From positions 1 through 64,000 of the forward strand of contig NZ_BSPX01000012.1 of the NCBI RefSeq assembly GCF_030161255.1: a stretch of DNA of 64,000 bases, read 5' to 3'. This DNA is from Zoogloea oryzae. Lineage in GTDB: Bacteria > Pseudomonadota > Gammaproteobacteria > Burkholderiales > Rhodocyclaceae. The first letter of the stretch is position 1, and every line of letters starts with the position of its first letter. Position numbers and translations under genes: made by a program. Below are positions 16,847 through 26,741 of the stretch, piece after piece. A model generated the notes under the pieces. That model did no database searches. It was not told the origin of the DNA and was given only the letters and a program-made list of their open reading frames with translations.

Positions 16847-16876
16847 ATTGTAGCAGGATACGGTTAAACCCCTCAA
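16847..16876 (-). promoter_or_regulatory. Candidate sigma-70 promoter of the rpsB-tsf-pyrH-frr operon
   Basis: Read leftward, TTGAGG (16876-16871) and TACAAT (16852-16847) are separated by 18 bases. This is the best match in the gap, and the implied transcript starts about 160 bases before the rpsB ATG. Confidence 0.65.
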
Positions 16877-16913
16877 GGCCGGGATGTGCAGTGCAGCACC
16901 GGGGATAACCGGA

Positions 16914-16942
16914 TTGCCCCGGAAGGCCGCATGAGCTAGCCT
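16914..16942 (+). promoter_or_regulatory. Candidate promoter of map-glnD
   Basis: TTGCCC and TAGCCT with a 17-base spacer lie 34 bases before the map ATG. The -10 element is a moderate match, so this is a candidate only. Confidence 0.4.
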
Positions 16943-16975
16943 ATCCGGCCGGAAAACCCCAGCAGATCAAGCCTC

Positions 16976-17803
16976 ATGAGCGTCACTATAAAAACGCCGG
17001 AAGAAATCGAAAAAATGCGTATCGCGGGCCGACTCGGCTCGGAAGTGCTCGATTACATCACGCCGTTCGTCAAAGCCGGCATCAGCACCGGCGAGATCGA
17101 CCGCCTGTGCCACGAGTACATGGTCAATGTGCAGGGCTGCATTCCCGCCCCGCTGAATTACGCCCCACCGGGCTACGTCCCCTACCCCAAGTCGATCTGC
17201 ACCTCGGTGAACCACCAGGTCTGCCACGGCGTGCCGAGCGAGAGGGTGATCCTCAAGAAGGGCGACATCGTCAACCTGGACATCACCGTCATCAAGGATG
17301 GCTACCACGGCGACACCAGCCGGATGTTCGTCGTCGGCGAAACGTCGATCCGCGCCAAGCGCCTGTGCCAGATCACCTACGAGTGCATGTGGCTGGGCAT
17401 CGCCCAGGTCAGGCCGGGCGCCCACCTGGGCGACATTGGCGCCGCCATCCAAAAGCACGCCGAAGGCAACGGCTTCTCGGTGGTGCGCGAGTTCTGCGGC
17501 CACGGCATCGGCGCCAACTTCCACGAAGAGCCCCAGGTGCTGCACTACGGCAAGCCGGGTACCGGCATCGAGCTCAAGCCCGGGATGATCTTCACCATCG
17601 AGCCGATGATCAACGCCGGCAAGGCCGCGATCTCCGAACTGCCCGACGGCTGGACCATCGTGACCCGCGACCGCAGCCTGTCCGCCCAGTGGGAGCACAT
17701 GGTGCTGGTCACCGAAACCGGCGTCGAGGTGCTCACCCTGTCGGCTGGCAGCCCGCCCCGGCCCGACGTCGTTGCCCCCTACTCTGCCCAGATCAAGCCC
17801 TGA
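16976..17803 (+). CDS. map: Type I methionine aminopeptidase
   Basis: 275 residues, beginning MSVTIKTPEEIEKMRIAGRL. The pita-bread metal site is visible in order: the substrate loop SVNHQVCHGVP with its histidine, VNLDITVIKDGYHGDTSRMF with the two aspartate ligands, FCGHGIGANFHEEP with the histidine ligand, and the two glutamate-containing segments IFTIEPMI and WEHMVLVTE. It removes N-terminal Met co-translationally after deformylation. It is divergent from rpsB and followed by glnD after 10 bases. Confidence 0.98.
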   Translation: MSVTIKTPEEIEKMRIAGRLGSEVLDYITPFVKAGISTGEIDRLCHEYMVNVQGCIPAPLNYAPPGYVPYPKSICTSVNHQVCHGVPSERVILKKGDIVNLDITVIKDGYHGDTSRMFVVGETSIRAKRLCQITYECMWLGIAQVRPGAHLGDIGAAIQKHAEGNGFSVVREFCGHGIGANFHEEPQVLHYGKPGTGIELKPGMIFTIEPMINAGKAAISELPDGWTIVTRDRSLSAQWEHMVLVTETGVEVLTLSAGSPPRPDVVAPYSAQIKP

Positions 17804-17813
17804 TCCGTCCAAG

Positions 17814-20411
17814 ATGTCCCAGACCGTGCCCGTCGCGCTTACCCCCGAGACTTCCCGGGAACTCATTACCCGCTTCAAGAGCCGCCTGAAAAGCGGCGGC
17901 GAGGCACTCCGCTCCGCCTACGAAGCTCACCCGCTGACCGAGCCCATCCTCAAGGGCCGCTCCCGGCTGGTGGACGGGGTGCTGGTGGACATCTGGAAGG
18001 AATTCGGCATCCCTGCCTCAGCGAGCCTGGTGGCGGTGGGCGGCTACGGGCGCGAGGAGCTGTTCCCCTTCTCCGACGTGGATCTGCTGTTCCTGCTCGA
18101 CACCGAGCCGGATCACGATCTGAGCGAGCGCCTCACCCAGATGATCGGGCTGCTGTGGGACGTCGGCCTCGACATCGGCCACAGCGTGCGCACCATCGAC
18201 GAATGCATCGAGGAAGCCGGCCTCGACGTGACGGTGATGACCAACCTCCTCGAAGCCCGGCTGATCGGCGGCAACACCCTGCTCTTCGAGCGCTTCAGCG
18301 ACCAGCTGCGCGGCGCCCTCAACGTCGCCCAGTTCTTCAAGGCCAAGCGCCTCGAACAGGAGCAGCGCTACACCCGCCACAACGAGACCCCTTACTCGCT
18401 GGAGCCCAACTGCAAGGAAAGCCCGGGCGGCCTGCGCGACCTCCAGATCATCGGCTGGATCAGCCGGGCGGCGGGCTTTGGCACCCACTGGCGGGACCTC
18501 GCCAGCCACGGCCTCGTCACCGCCGAAGAGGCCACCGAACTGCGCGACCTCGAGCGCTTCCTGCAGCACGCACGCATCCGCCTGCACCACATCGCCGGGC
18601 GCCGGGAAGACCGCCTGCTCTTCGACCACCAGGAAAAGCTCGCCCACCGCTTCGGCTTTGAGGCCAACGAGCACCGCCGGGCGTCGGAAGTATTCATGCA
18701 GGAGTACTACCGAACGGCCAAGAAGGTCACCCAGCTCAACACCATCCTGCTGCAGAATTTCTGGGCTGAGTTCTTCCCCAACCGCTACCCGGCGGCGATC
18801 AACATCAACGAGCGCTTCCAGTGCGTGCGCGAGCTTCTCGACGTGCGCGACGAAGGCGTCTTCGACCGCCACCCGAGCGCATTGCTCGAATGCTTCCTGA
18901 TCCTCCAGCAGCGCTCCGAGCTCAAGGGCATGACCGCCCGCACCCTGCGCGCCCTGTGGCGCGGCCGCAAGCTGATCAACGCCGAGTTCCGCCACGATCC
19001 GGCAAACCGGGCGCTGTTCCTGCGCCTGCTCCAGCAAAAGCGCGGCGTGGTGCAGGAGATGCGCCGGATGAACCAGTACGGCATCCTCAGCTTCTACCTG
19101 CCGGCCTGGCGGCGCATCGTCGGGCAGATGCAGCACGACCTGTTCCACGTCTACACCGTGGATCAGCACATCATGCAGGTGCTGCGCAACGTGCGCCGCT
19201 TCATGGTGTCGGAACACGCCCATGAATACCCGCTGCTCACGCGGCTGGCCACCAGCTTCGAGAAGCCCTGGCTGATCTACATCGCGGCACTCTTCCACGA
19301 CATCGCCAAGGGCCGCGGCGGCGACCACTCCAAGCTCGGCATGAAGGACGCGCGGGAGTTCTGCTCCGCCCACGGGCTCGACGAGACCGACACCGCGCTC
19401 GTCGAATGGCTGGTGGAACACCACCTGTCCATGTCCAACGTGGCCCAGAAGCAGGACATGTCCGATCTCGACGTGATCCGCCGCTTCGGCGATCTGGTGA
19501 AGACCGAACGCCGCCTCACCGCCCTCTACATCCTCACCCATGCCGACATTCGCGGCACCAGCCCGAAGGTGTGGAACGGCTGGAAGGGCAAGCTGCTCGA
19601 AGACCTGTTCTTCGCCACCCAGCGCCTCCTGCGCGGCGCCACGCCCCACCAGGCCCTCGGCATGCCCCTGCGCCAGGACGACGCCCGCAACCTGCTGCGC
19701 TACTACGGCCTGCGCCCCGGCACCGAAGACAAGCTGTGGGCCCAGCTCGACACCGTCTACTTCATGCGCCACGACGCCGAGGAAGTCGCCTGGCACGCGC
19801 GGATGCTCTACTACCGGGTCGAATCCGATGTGCCCGTCGTCAAGGCCCGTCCCACCCACGGCGACGAGGGGCTGCAGGTGATGGTCTACATGAAGGACCA
19901 GAAGGACATCTTCGTGCGGCTGTGCGGCTTCTTTGCGCGCCTCGGCTTCACCATCGCCGACGCCAAGATCCACACCACCCGCCACGGCTATGCGCTCGAC
20001 AGCTTCCTGCTGCTCGATCCGGGCCAGGAAACCCATTACCGGGACGTGATCAACCTTCTCGAACACGACCTGACCGAGCGCCTCAGCGACCCGGATTCGC
20101 CCATCGACCAGCCGGCCAGTGGCCGCCTGTCACGGGAGGTCAAGCACTTCCCGATCAGTCCGGGCGTGACCATCGAGCCCGACGAGCGCGGCCAGCACTA
20201 CATCATGTCGGTAACCGCCGCCGACCGCCCGGGCCTGCTCTTCGGCGTGGCCGAAACCCTCGCCAGCAACGGGATCAACCTGCACACCGCCAAGATCGCC
20301 ACCCTTGGCGAGCGGGTCGAGGACACTTTCCTGATCAGCGGCCCCAACCTCACCCAGGACACCCAGGTCCTCAAGATCGAGACCGAACTGCTCGAAAAGC
20401 TGGCGATCTGA
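17814..20411 (+). CDS. glnD: Bifunctional PII uridylyltransferase/uridylyl-removing enzyme GlnD
   Basis: 865 residues. Domains in order: a nucleotidyltransferase domain with GGYGREELFPFSDVDLLFLL near residues 75-95, the PII-uridylyltransferase helical domain, an HD phosphohydrolase domain with LFHDIAKGRGGDHSKLG near 492-508, and two C-terminal ACT domains (QVMVYMKDQKDIFVRL near 685, and HYIMSVTAADRPGLLFG near 795). It senses glutamine and uridylylates or deuridylylates PII proteins, controlling nitrogen assimilation. I chose the ATG at 17814; upstream in-frame codons lie in map. Confidence 0.98.
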   Translation: MSQTVPVALTPETSRELITRFKSRLKSGGEALRSAYEAHPLTEPILKGRSRLVDGVLVDIWKEFGIPASASLVAVGGYGREELFPFSDVDLLFLLDTEPDHDLSERLTQMIGLLWDVGLDIGHSVRTIDECIEEAGLDVTVMTNLLEARLIGGNTLLFERFSDQLRGALNVAQFFKAKRLEQEQRYTRHNETPYSLEPNCKESPGGLRDLQIIGWISRAAGFGTHWRDLASHGLVTAEEATELRDLERFLQHARIRLHHIAGRREDRLLFDHQEKLAHRFGFEANEHRRASEVFMQEYYRTAKKVTQLNTILLQNFWAEFFPNRYPAAININERFQCVRELLDVRDEGVFDRHPSALLECFLILQQRSELKGMTARTLRALWRGRKLINAEFRHDPANRALFLRLLQQKRGVVQEMRRMNQYGILSFYLPAWRRIVGQMQHDLFHVYTVDQHIMQVLRNVRRFMVSEHAHEYPLLTRLATSFEKPWLIYIAALFHDIAKGRGGDHSKLGMKDAREFCSAHGLDETDTALVEWLVEHHLSMSNVAQKQDMSDLDVIRRFGDLVKTERRLTALYILTHADIRGTSPKVWNGWKGKLLEDLFFATQRLLRGATPHQALGMPLRQDDARNLLRYYGLRPGTEDKLWAQLDTVYFMRHDAEEVAWHARMLYYRVESDVPVVKARPTHGDEGLQVMVYMKDQKDIFVRLCGFFARLGFTIADAKIHTTRHGYALDSFLLLDPGQETHYRDVINLLEHDLTERLSDPDSPIDQPASGRLSREVKHFPISPGVTIEPDERGQHYIMSVTAADRPGLLFGVAETLASNGINLHTAKIATLGERVEDTFLISGPNLTQDTQVLKIETELLEKLAI

Positions 20412-20414
20412 GCG

Positions 20415-20948
20415 TCAGTCGTCGTCCGACGCCGGGATGCCCGGAAACAGCACCTCGGTGAACCCGAAGCGGGTGAAATCCCGCACCCGCATCGGGTACA
20501 GGATGCCGTCCAGGTGGTCGCACTCGTGCTGCACCACCCGGGCGTGAAAGCCCTCCGCAATCCGGTCGATGGGCGCGCCGTCGGTATCGAAGCCGGTATA
20601 GCGTAATGATGCCCAGCGGGGCACCCAGCCACGCAGCCCCGGCACCGACAGGCAACCTTCCCACCCCCCCTCCTCATCTTCCGACAAGGGCGACAGCACC
20701 GGGTTGATCAGCACCGTATCGGGCACCGCGGACGCATCCGGATAGCGCAGGCTCGGCCCGCCACCAAAGATCACCACCCGCAGATCGACGCCGATCTGCG
20801 GCGCTGCCAGCCCGGCACCGGAAAGCGCCGCCATCGTGTCGCGCATGTCGGCGATCAGGGCTGCGAGCTCCGGCGTGCCGAAGGCCGTCACCGGCTGCGC
20901 CCGCCGCAGCAGGCGCGGATCGCCCATCCGCAGCACCTCGCGAATCAT
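20415..20948 (-). CDS. def: Peptide deformylase (second, Def2-type)
   Basis: 177 residues with all three PDF motifs: GAGLAAPQIG at 44-53, EGCLS at 97-101 (metal Cys99) and HECDH at 141-145 (metal His141 and His145, catalytic Glu142). It removes the N-terminal formyl group from nascent proteins. The family's main gene usually sits beside fmt, which is not here, so this looks like an accessory paralogue. It overlaps the upstream phosphorylase gene by four bases (ATGA), an unusual partnership. It converges on glnD with 3 bases between. Confidence 0.93.
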   Translation of the reverse strand: MIREVLRMGDPRLLRRAQPVTAFGTPELAALIADMRDTMAALSGAGLAAPQIGVDLRVVIFGGGPSLRYPDASAVPDTVLINPVLSPLSEDEEGGWEGCLSVPGLRGWVPRWASLRYTGFDTDGAPIDRIAEGFHARVVQHECDHLDGILYPMRVRDFTRFGFTEVLFPGIPASDDD

Positions 20949-21691
20949 TTGGCCGGCCCTTCGCAGATGTGCTCCAGCACCTCGCGCACCCGGCCCATCG
21001 CCTCGCGCAGCACCACGTCGATGCTGCCGAAGCAGATCTGCGCCGCGCTGTTGCCGCGGCCGGCCGCAAAGTTGGCCACCACGTTGATCGCCGCGTACGG
21101 AATGCCCAGCTCCCGCGCGAGGGCCGCCTCGGGCATGCCGGTCATGCCAACCACGTCAGCACCGTCCCGCTCCAGGCGGTTGATCTCGGCCGCGGTCTCG
21201 AGACGCGGGCCCTGGGTCGCCGCATAGACACCGCCATCCACAACCGGCTGGCCGGCCGCCACAGCCGCCGCGAGGATGCGCTGGCGCACCACCTCGTCGT
21301 AAGGCCGGGTGAAGTCGATATGCACCACCGGCTGCTCGGAGCTCTCGTGGAAGGTGCTCTTGCGTCCCCAGGTGTAGTCGATGATCTGGTCTGGCACCAC
21401 CAGCACGCCCGGGCCAAGATCGCCGCGGATGCCGCCGACCGACGCCACCGAGATGATCGCGTCGGCCTTCGCCTCGCGCAGCGCCCACAGGTTGGCCTGG
21501 TAGTTCACCCGATGGGGCGGAATCGTGTGGCCGTAGCCGTGGCGGGCCAGAAAGACCACCGGATGCCCGCACAGCTGCCCGAAAGTCAGGGCGCCCGACG
21601 GCTCGCCGTAGGGGGTGCGCATCACCTCGCGGCGGATCACGTTCAGGTTGGCCAGTTGGGTAAGACCGCTACCGCCGATGATTGCCAGCAT
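20945..21691 (-). CDS. mtnP: S-methyl-5'-thioinosine (or thioadenosine) phosphorylase, MTIP/MTAP family
   Basis: 248 residues of the PNP/MTAP fold: phosphate-binding GGSGLTQL near the N-terminus, ARHGYGHTIPPHRVNYQANL around 50-70, GPRLETAAEI in the middle, and GMTGMPEAALARELGIPYA near the end. It phosphorolyses a methylthio-nucleoside left by polyamine or homoserine-lactone synthesis. The purine-contact segment reads INVVANFAAG with Asn, where adenosine-specific MTAPs have Asp; this suggests 6-oxopurine (methylthioinosine) preference, as in Pseudomonas MTIP. I chose the ATG at 21691 because GAGGAG lies 9 bases upstream; an in-frame TTG at 21700 would abut that site. Confidence 0.88.
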   Translation of the reverse strand: MLAIIGGSGLTQLANLNVIRREVMRTPYGEPSGALTFGQLCGHPVVFLARHGYGHTIPPHRVNYQANLWALREAKADAIISVASVGGIRGDLGPGVLVVPDQIIDYTWGRKSTFHESSEQPVVHIDFTRPYDEVVRQRILAAAVAAGQPVVDGGVYAATQGPRLETAAEINRLERDGADVVGMTGMPEAALARELGIPYAAINVVANFAAGRGNSAAQICFGSIDVVLREAMGRVREVLEHICEGPAK

Positions 21692-21788
21692 GCCGGACAA
21701 CTCCTCATAAAACCGTGTGGGCCGGGGATCTTATCACGCAGCCAGGCCCCGACCGCTCCGCGCACCGATGCTGCGTTGCGCAAAAGCG

Positions 21789-21797
21789 TGGTAAAAT
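21789..21797 (+). promoter_or_regulatory. Extended -10 promoter element of typA
   Basis: TGGTAAAAT is an extended -10 (TGn plus TAAAAT) 34 bases before the typA ATG in the divergent typA/mtnP gap. No good -35 is at the right distance, which extended -10 promoters can tolerate. Confidence 0.45.
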
Positions 21798-21830
21798 TTC
21801 GGGTTTACAAGTACTTCGGTATCCAACCCC

Positions 21831-23645
<1,815 letters not shown>

Positions 23646-23689
23646 GCCTCTTCCACCCGGCCGGGGCAACCCGGCCCGGGCAGTGGTTC

Positions 23690-23724
23690 AAAAAAAAACG
23701 CGGCCAGATCGGCCGCGTTTTTTA
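23690..23724. terminator. Bidirectional Rho-independent terminator between typA and galU
   Basis: A 7-base GC stem (CGCGGCC / GGCCGCG, 23699-23705 with 23711-23717) and a 5-base loop are flanked by nine A on the left and six T on the right. It can stop transcription of typA rightward and galU leftward. Confidence 0.9.
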
Positions 23725-23741
23725 TCGTCTGTCACGGTGGC

Positions 23742-24629
23742 TCATCCGGCCATGTTGGCGCAACGGCTGGCGAGGAAGGCCGCAAATTCGGCGCCTACCT
23801 CGGGGTGCTTCAGCCCCAGCTCGACGGTCGCCTGCAGGTAGCCCAGCTTCGAGCCGCAGTCGTAGCGCACGCCCTTGAACTGGTAGGCCAGCACGGCCTC
23901 TTCCTGCAACAGCGAGGCGATCGCGTCGGTGAGCTGCAGCTCGCCACCGGCGCCCGGCTTGAGCTGGCGCAGGTGCTCGAAGATCCGCCCGGTGAGGATG
24001 TAGCGGCCGATCACCGCCTGGGTGGACGGCGCCTCCTCGGGCTTCGGCTTCTCGACGATGCCGGTCACACGCTGGATCTCGCCGTCGTCGCGCTGGGTGC
24101 TGACGATGCCGTACTGCTTGGTCTGCTCCCGCGACACGTTCATCACGCCGAGCACCGAACAGCGGTTGTAGTTGTACACATCCACCATCTGACGCATCAC
24201 CGGCAGATCACCCTGGCCGTCGAGCAGATCGTCGGCGAGGAGCACCGCGAAGGGCTCGTCGCCCACCACCGGCGCCGCGCACAGCACCGCATGCCCCAGG
24301 CCCAGCGCTTCGGCCTGGCGGATGTAGATGCAGTTGACGTGGGACGGCACCGTATCGCGGACGATCTTCAGCAGCTCGGCCTTGCCGCGCATCTCGAGTT
24401 CGGTCTCGAGCTCGTAGGCCTTGTCGAAGTGATCCTCGATGGCGCGCTTCGAGCGGCCGGTGATGAACACCAGATCGGTCACACCGGCAGCCACGGCCTC
24501 CTCCACCGCGTACTGGATCAGCGGCTTGTCGACGATCGGCATCATTTCCTTGGGACTTGCCTTGGTCGCCGGCAGAAAACGGCTGCCGAGGCCTGCTACC
24601 GGAAACACCGCCTTCGTAACTTTTTTCAT
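23742..24629 (-). CDS. galU: UTP-glucose-1-phosphate uridylyltransferase GalU
   Basis: 295 residues. The N-terminal nucleotidyltransferase motif AVFPVAGLGSRFLPATKASP spans about 8-27, with IVDKPLIQYAVEEAVAAG following and EKPKPEEAPSTQAVIGRYIL near 190-209. It makes UDP-glucose for surface polysaccharides and galactose metabolism. The ATG overlaps the ligA stop by four bases, coupling the two. Confidence 0.98.
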   Translation of the reverse strand: MKKVTKAVFPVAGLGSRFLPATKASPKEMMPIVDKPLIQYAVEEAVAAGVTDLVFITGRSKRAIEDHFDKAYELETELEMRGKAELLKIVRDTVPSHVNCIYIRQAEALGLGHAVLCAAPVVGDEPFAVLLADDLLDGQGDLPVMRQMVDVYNYNRCSVLGVMNVSREQTKQYGIVSTQRDDGEIQRVTGIVEKPKPEEAPSTQAVIGRYILTGRIFEHLRQLKPGAGGELQLTDAIASLLQEEAVLAYQFKGVRYDCGSKLGYLQATVELGLKHPEVGAEFAAFLASRCANMAG

Positions 24630-26728
24630 CGATCTTCCTCAAACAATCCAATCTGCCTATCGGCGGGCGCAGTATCCACCGGGGCGAGCAAGGCCTGCAA
24701 ACCCGCTTCGTCAAGAATGGTCACGCCCAGGGCTTGCGCCTTCTCGAGCTTGCTGCCGGCATCTCTGCCAGCCACCACGTAATCAGTCTTCTTGGAGACG
24801 GAGCCGGCCACCTTGCCGCCCACCGCCTCGATCATTACCGCCGCCTCGTCGCGCCGGAGCGTCGGCAGTGTGCCAGTGAGCACGAAGGTCTTGCCGGTGA
24901 AAGCGCCCACCGCGGGCACCGCGGCGGGTTCGGATTCGGGCCAGTGCATGGCCTGGCGTAGCCGCTCGATGATCTCGCGGTTGTGGGCCTCCGCAAAGAA
25001 CTCGACGATGGATTTCGCAACGATCGGCCCCACGTCCGGCACCAGCAGCAGCGCAGCTTCGTCGGCGGCCAGCAGGCCGTCGAGCTTGCCGAAGTGGCGG
25101 GCCAGATCCTTGGCCGTCGTCTCGCCCACGTTGCGGATGCCCAGCGCGAAGATGAAGCGGGCCAGCGTGGTGTCGCGGCTCTTGTCGATGGCGGCGACCA
25201 GATTGGTGGCGGATTTTTCGCCCATCCGCTCCAGCCCGGCCAGCACTTGGGCGTTCACCTTGGCGCCATCGTAGAGATCGGCCGGCGTCTTGACGATGCC
25301 GGCGCCCACCAGCTGATTGACGATCTGCTCGCCCAGCCCGTCGATATCCACCGCCCGGCGGCCGGCAAAGTGCAGCAGCGCCTGCTTGCACTGGGCCGGG
25401 CAGAACAGCCCGCCGGTGCAACGCGCCACAGCTTCGTCCTCGCCGCGCACCACGTGGGAACCGCACTCCGGGCACTTGTGCTCGATGGCGGCCAGCAGAT
25501 CGAAACGCGGCAGCTCACCTTCGCGGCGCTCGGGGATCGGCCCGACCACCTCGGGAATCACGTCGCCGGCCCGCCGCACTACCACCCAGTCACCGATCCG
25601 CACGTCCTTGCGGTCGATCTCGCCCTGGTTGTGCAGCGTCGCGTTGGTCACCGTCACGCCGCCGACGAACACCGGCTCGAGCCGCGCTACCGGCGTGATC
25701 GCCCCGGTGCGGCCCACCTGCACGTCGATGCCCAGCAGGCGCGTGGCCACTTCCTGGGCCGGATACTTGTGGGCCACGGCCCAGCGCGGCTCGCGGGAGA
25801 CGAAACCCAGCTCGCGCTGACGGGTGATCGAATCCACCTTGTACACCACACCGTCGATGTCGAAGGGCAGCGACTCGCGAAGCACCGCCATGTCGGCGTG
25901 GAACCGCGCGAGCCCTTCCGGCCCCTCTACGCGGCGTCGATGCTCGCACACCGGCAGGCCGAAGGCCGCAAGCGCGTCGAGGATGGCGCCATGGGTGTCG
26001 GGCATCGCCCAGCCGACGACCTCGCCCAGCCCATAGGCAAAGAAGGACAGCGGACGCTGGGCGGTGATGTTGGGATCGAGCTGGCGCAGGCTGCCGGCGG
26101 CGGCGTTTCGCGGATTGACGAAGACTTTCTGCCCCGCTGCTGCCTGGGCGGCGTTGAGGCGCTCGAAGTCATCGCGGCGCATGTAGATCTCGCCGCGCAC
26201 TTCCAGCACCGCCGGCGCATCACCCCGGAGGCGCAGCGGCACCTTGCGCAGGGTGCGCACGTTGCGGGTCACGTCCTCGCCGGTGCTGCCGTCGCCGCGG
26301 GTGGCGGCCTGGACCAGCACGCCCTGCTCGTAGCGCAGGCTGATGGCAAGGCCGTCGAACTTCAGCTCGGCGGCGTAAGCCACCGGCGGCGCGGATTCAT
26401 CCAGCCCCAGCGCCCGACGCACCCGGGCGTCGAAGGCCACGGCGCCCTGGTCGGTGGTGTCGGTCTCGGTGCGGATCGACAACATCGGCACCACATGCTG
26501 CACCGACGCCAGCTCGGGCGACGGCGCGCCGCCTACCCGCTGAGTGGGTGAATCGGGAGTGACGAGTTCGGGATGGGCGGACTCCAGCTCCTGGAGCTCG
26601 CGGAAGAGGCGGTCGTACTCTGCGTCCGGCACCGTGGGCTCGGCCAGCACGTAGTACGCGTGATCATGCGCGGCGATCTCTGCGCGCAGGGCCGCAACCC
26701 GCGCGCAGACTTCGGGACTTGCTACCAC
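24626..26728 (-). CDS. ligA: NAD-dependent DNA ligase LigA
   Basis: 700 residues. Domain Ia has HDHAYYVLAEPTVPDAEYD near 20-38, and the adenylation motif is ELKFDGLAISLRYE with the catalytic Lys near 120. OB-fold, a zinc finger with CPECGSHV and CTGGLFCPAQC, a helix-hairpin-helix domain, and a C-terminal BRCT domain (FTGKTFVLTGTLPTLRRDEA) follow. It seals nicks in replication and repair. I accept a GTG start at 26728, which has GGAG 7 bases upstream. It lies 13 bases after zipA. Confidence 0.98.
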   Translation of the reverse strand: MVASPEVCARVAALRAEIAAHDHAYYVLAEPTVPDAEYDRLFRELQELESAHPELVTPDSPTQRVGGAPSPELASVQHVVPMLSIRTETDTTDQGAVAFDARVRRALGLDESAPPVAYAAELKFDGLAISLRYEQGVLVQAATRGDGSTGEDVTRNVRTLRKVPLRLRGDAPAVLEVRGEIYMRRDDFERLNAAQAAAGQKVFVNPRNAAAGSLRQLDPNITAQRPLSFFAYGLGEVVGWAMPDTHGAILDALAAFGLPVCEHRRRVEGPEGLARFHADMAVLRESLPFDIDGVVYKVDSITRQRELGFVSREPRWAVAHKYPAQEVATRLLGIDVQVGRTGAITPVARLEPVFVGGVTVTNATLHNQGEIDRKDVRIGDWVVVRRAGDVIPEVVGPIPERREGELPRFDLLAAIEHKCPECGSHVVRGEDEAVARCTGGLFCPAQCKQALLHFAGRRAVDIDGLGEQIVNQLVGAGIVKTPADLYDGAKVNAQVLAGLERMGEKSATNLVAAIDKSRDTTLARFIFALGIRNVGETTAKDLARHFGKLDGLLAADEAALLLVPDVGPIVAKSIVEFFAEAHNREIIERLRQAMHWPESEPAAVPAVGAFTGKTFVLTGTLPTLRRDEAAVMIEAVGGKVAGSVSKKTDYVVAGRDAGSKLEKAQALGVTILDEAGLQALLAPVDTAPADRQIGLFEEDR

Positions 26729-26741
26729 CCGGACGCTCCGC

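Larger units (their letters stand above)
16678..16975. other. Divergent rpsB/map intergenic region with long rpsB leader
   Basis: This 298-base gap holds no convincing gene. Leftward it contains an rpsB promoter (TTGAGG, 18-base spacer, TACAAT) about 165 bases from the rpsB start, giving an unusually long mRNA leader with a TCTGGCA/TGCCAGG hairpin near its 5' end and a second GTCCGGC/GCCGGAC-type repeat. Rightward it contains a weaker candidate map promoter. Long rpsB leaders are known targets of S2 autoregulation in enterobacteria; applying that here is inference. Confidence 0.6.

Noticed and set aside
18018..20066. Very long open frame (over 680 codons) antisense to glnD
   Set aside because: glnD has complete catalytic motifs on the other strand. 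The antisense frame is composed of low-information Ala/Gly/Val/Glu runs typical of the complement of GC-rich codons.
21692..21700. TTG start for the methylthionucleoside phosphorylase
   Set aside because: It directly abuts the GAGGAG ribosome site. The ATG three codons later has proper spacing.
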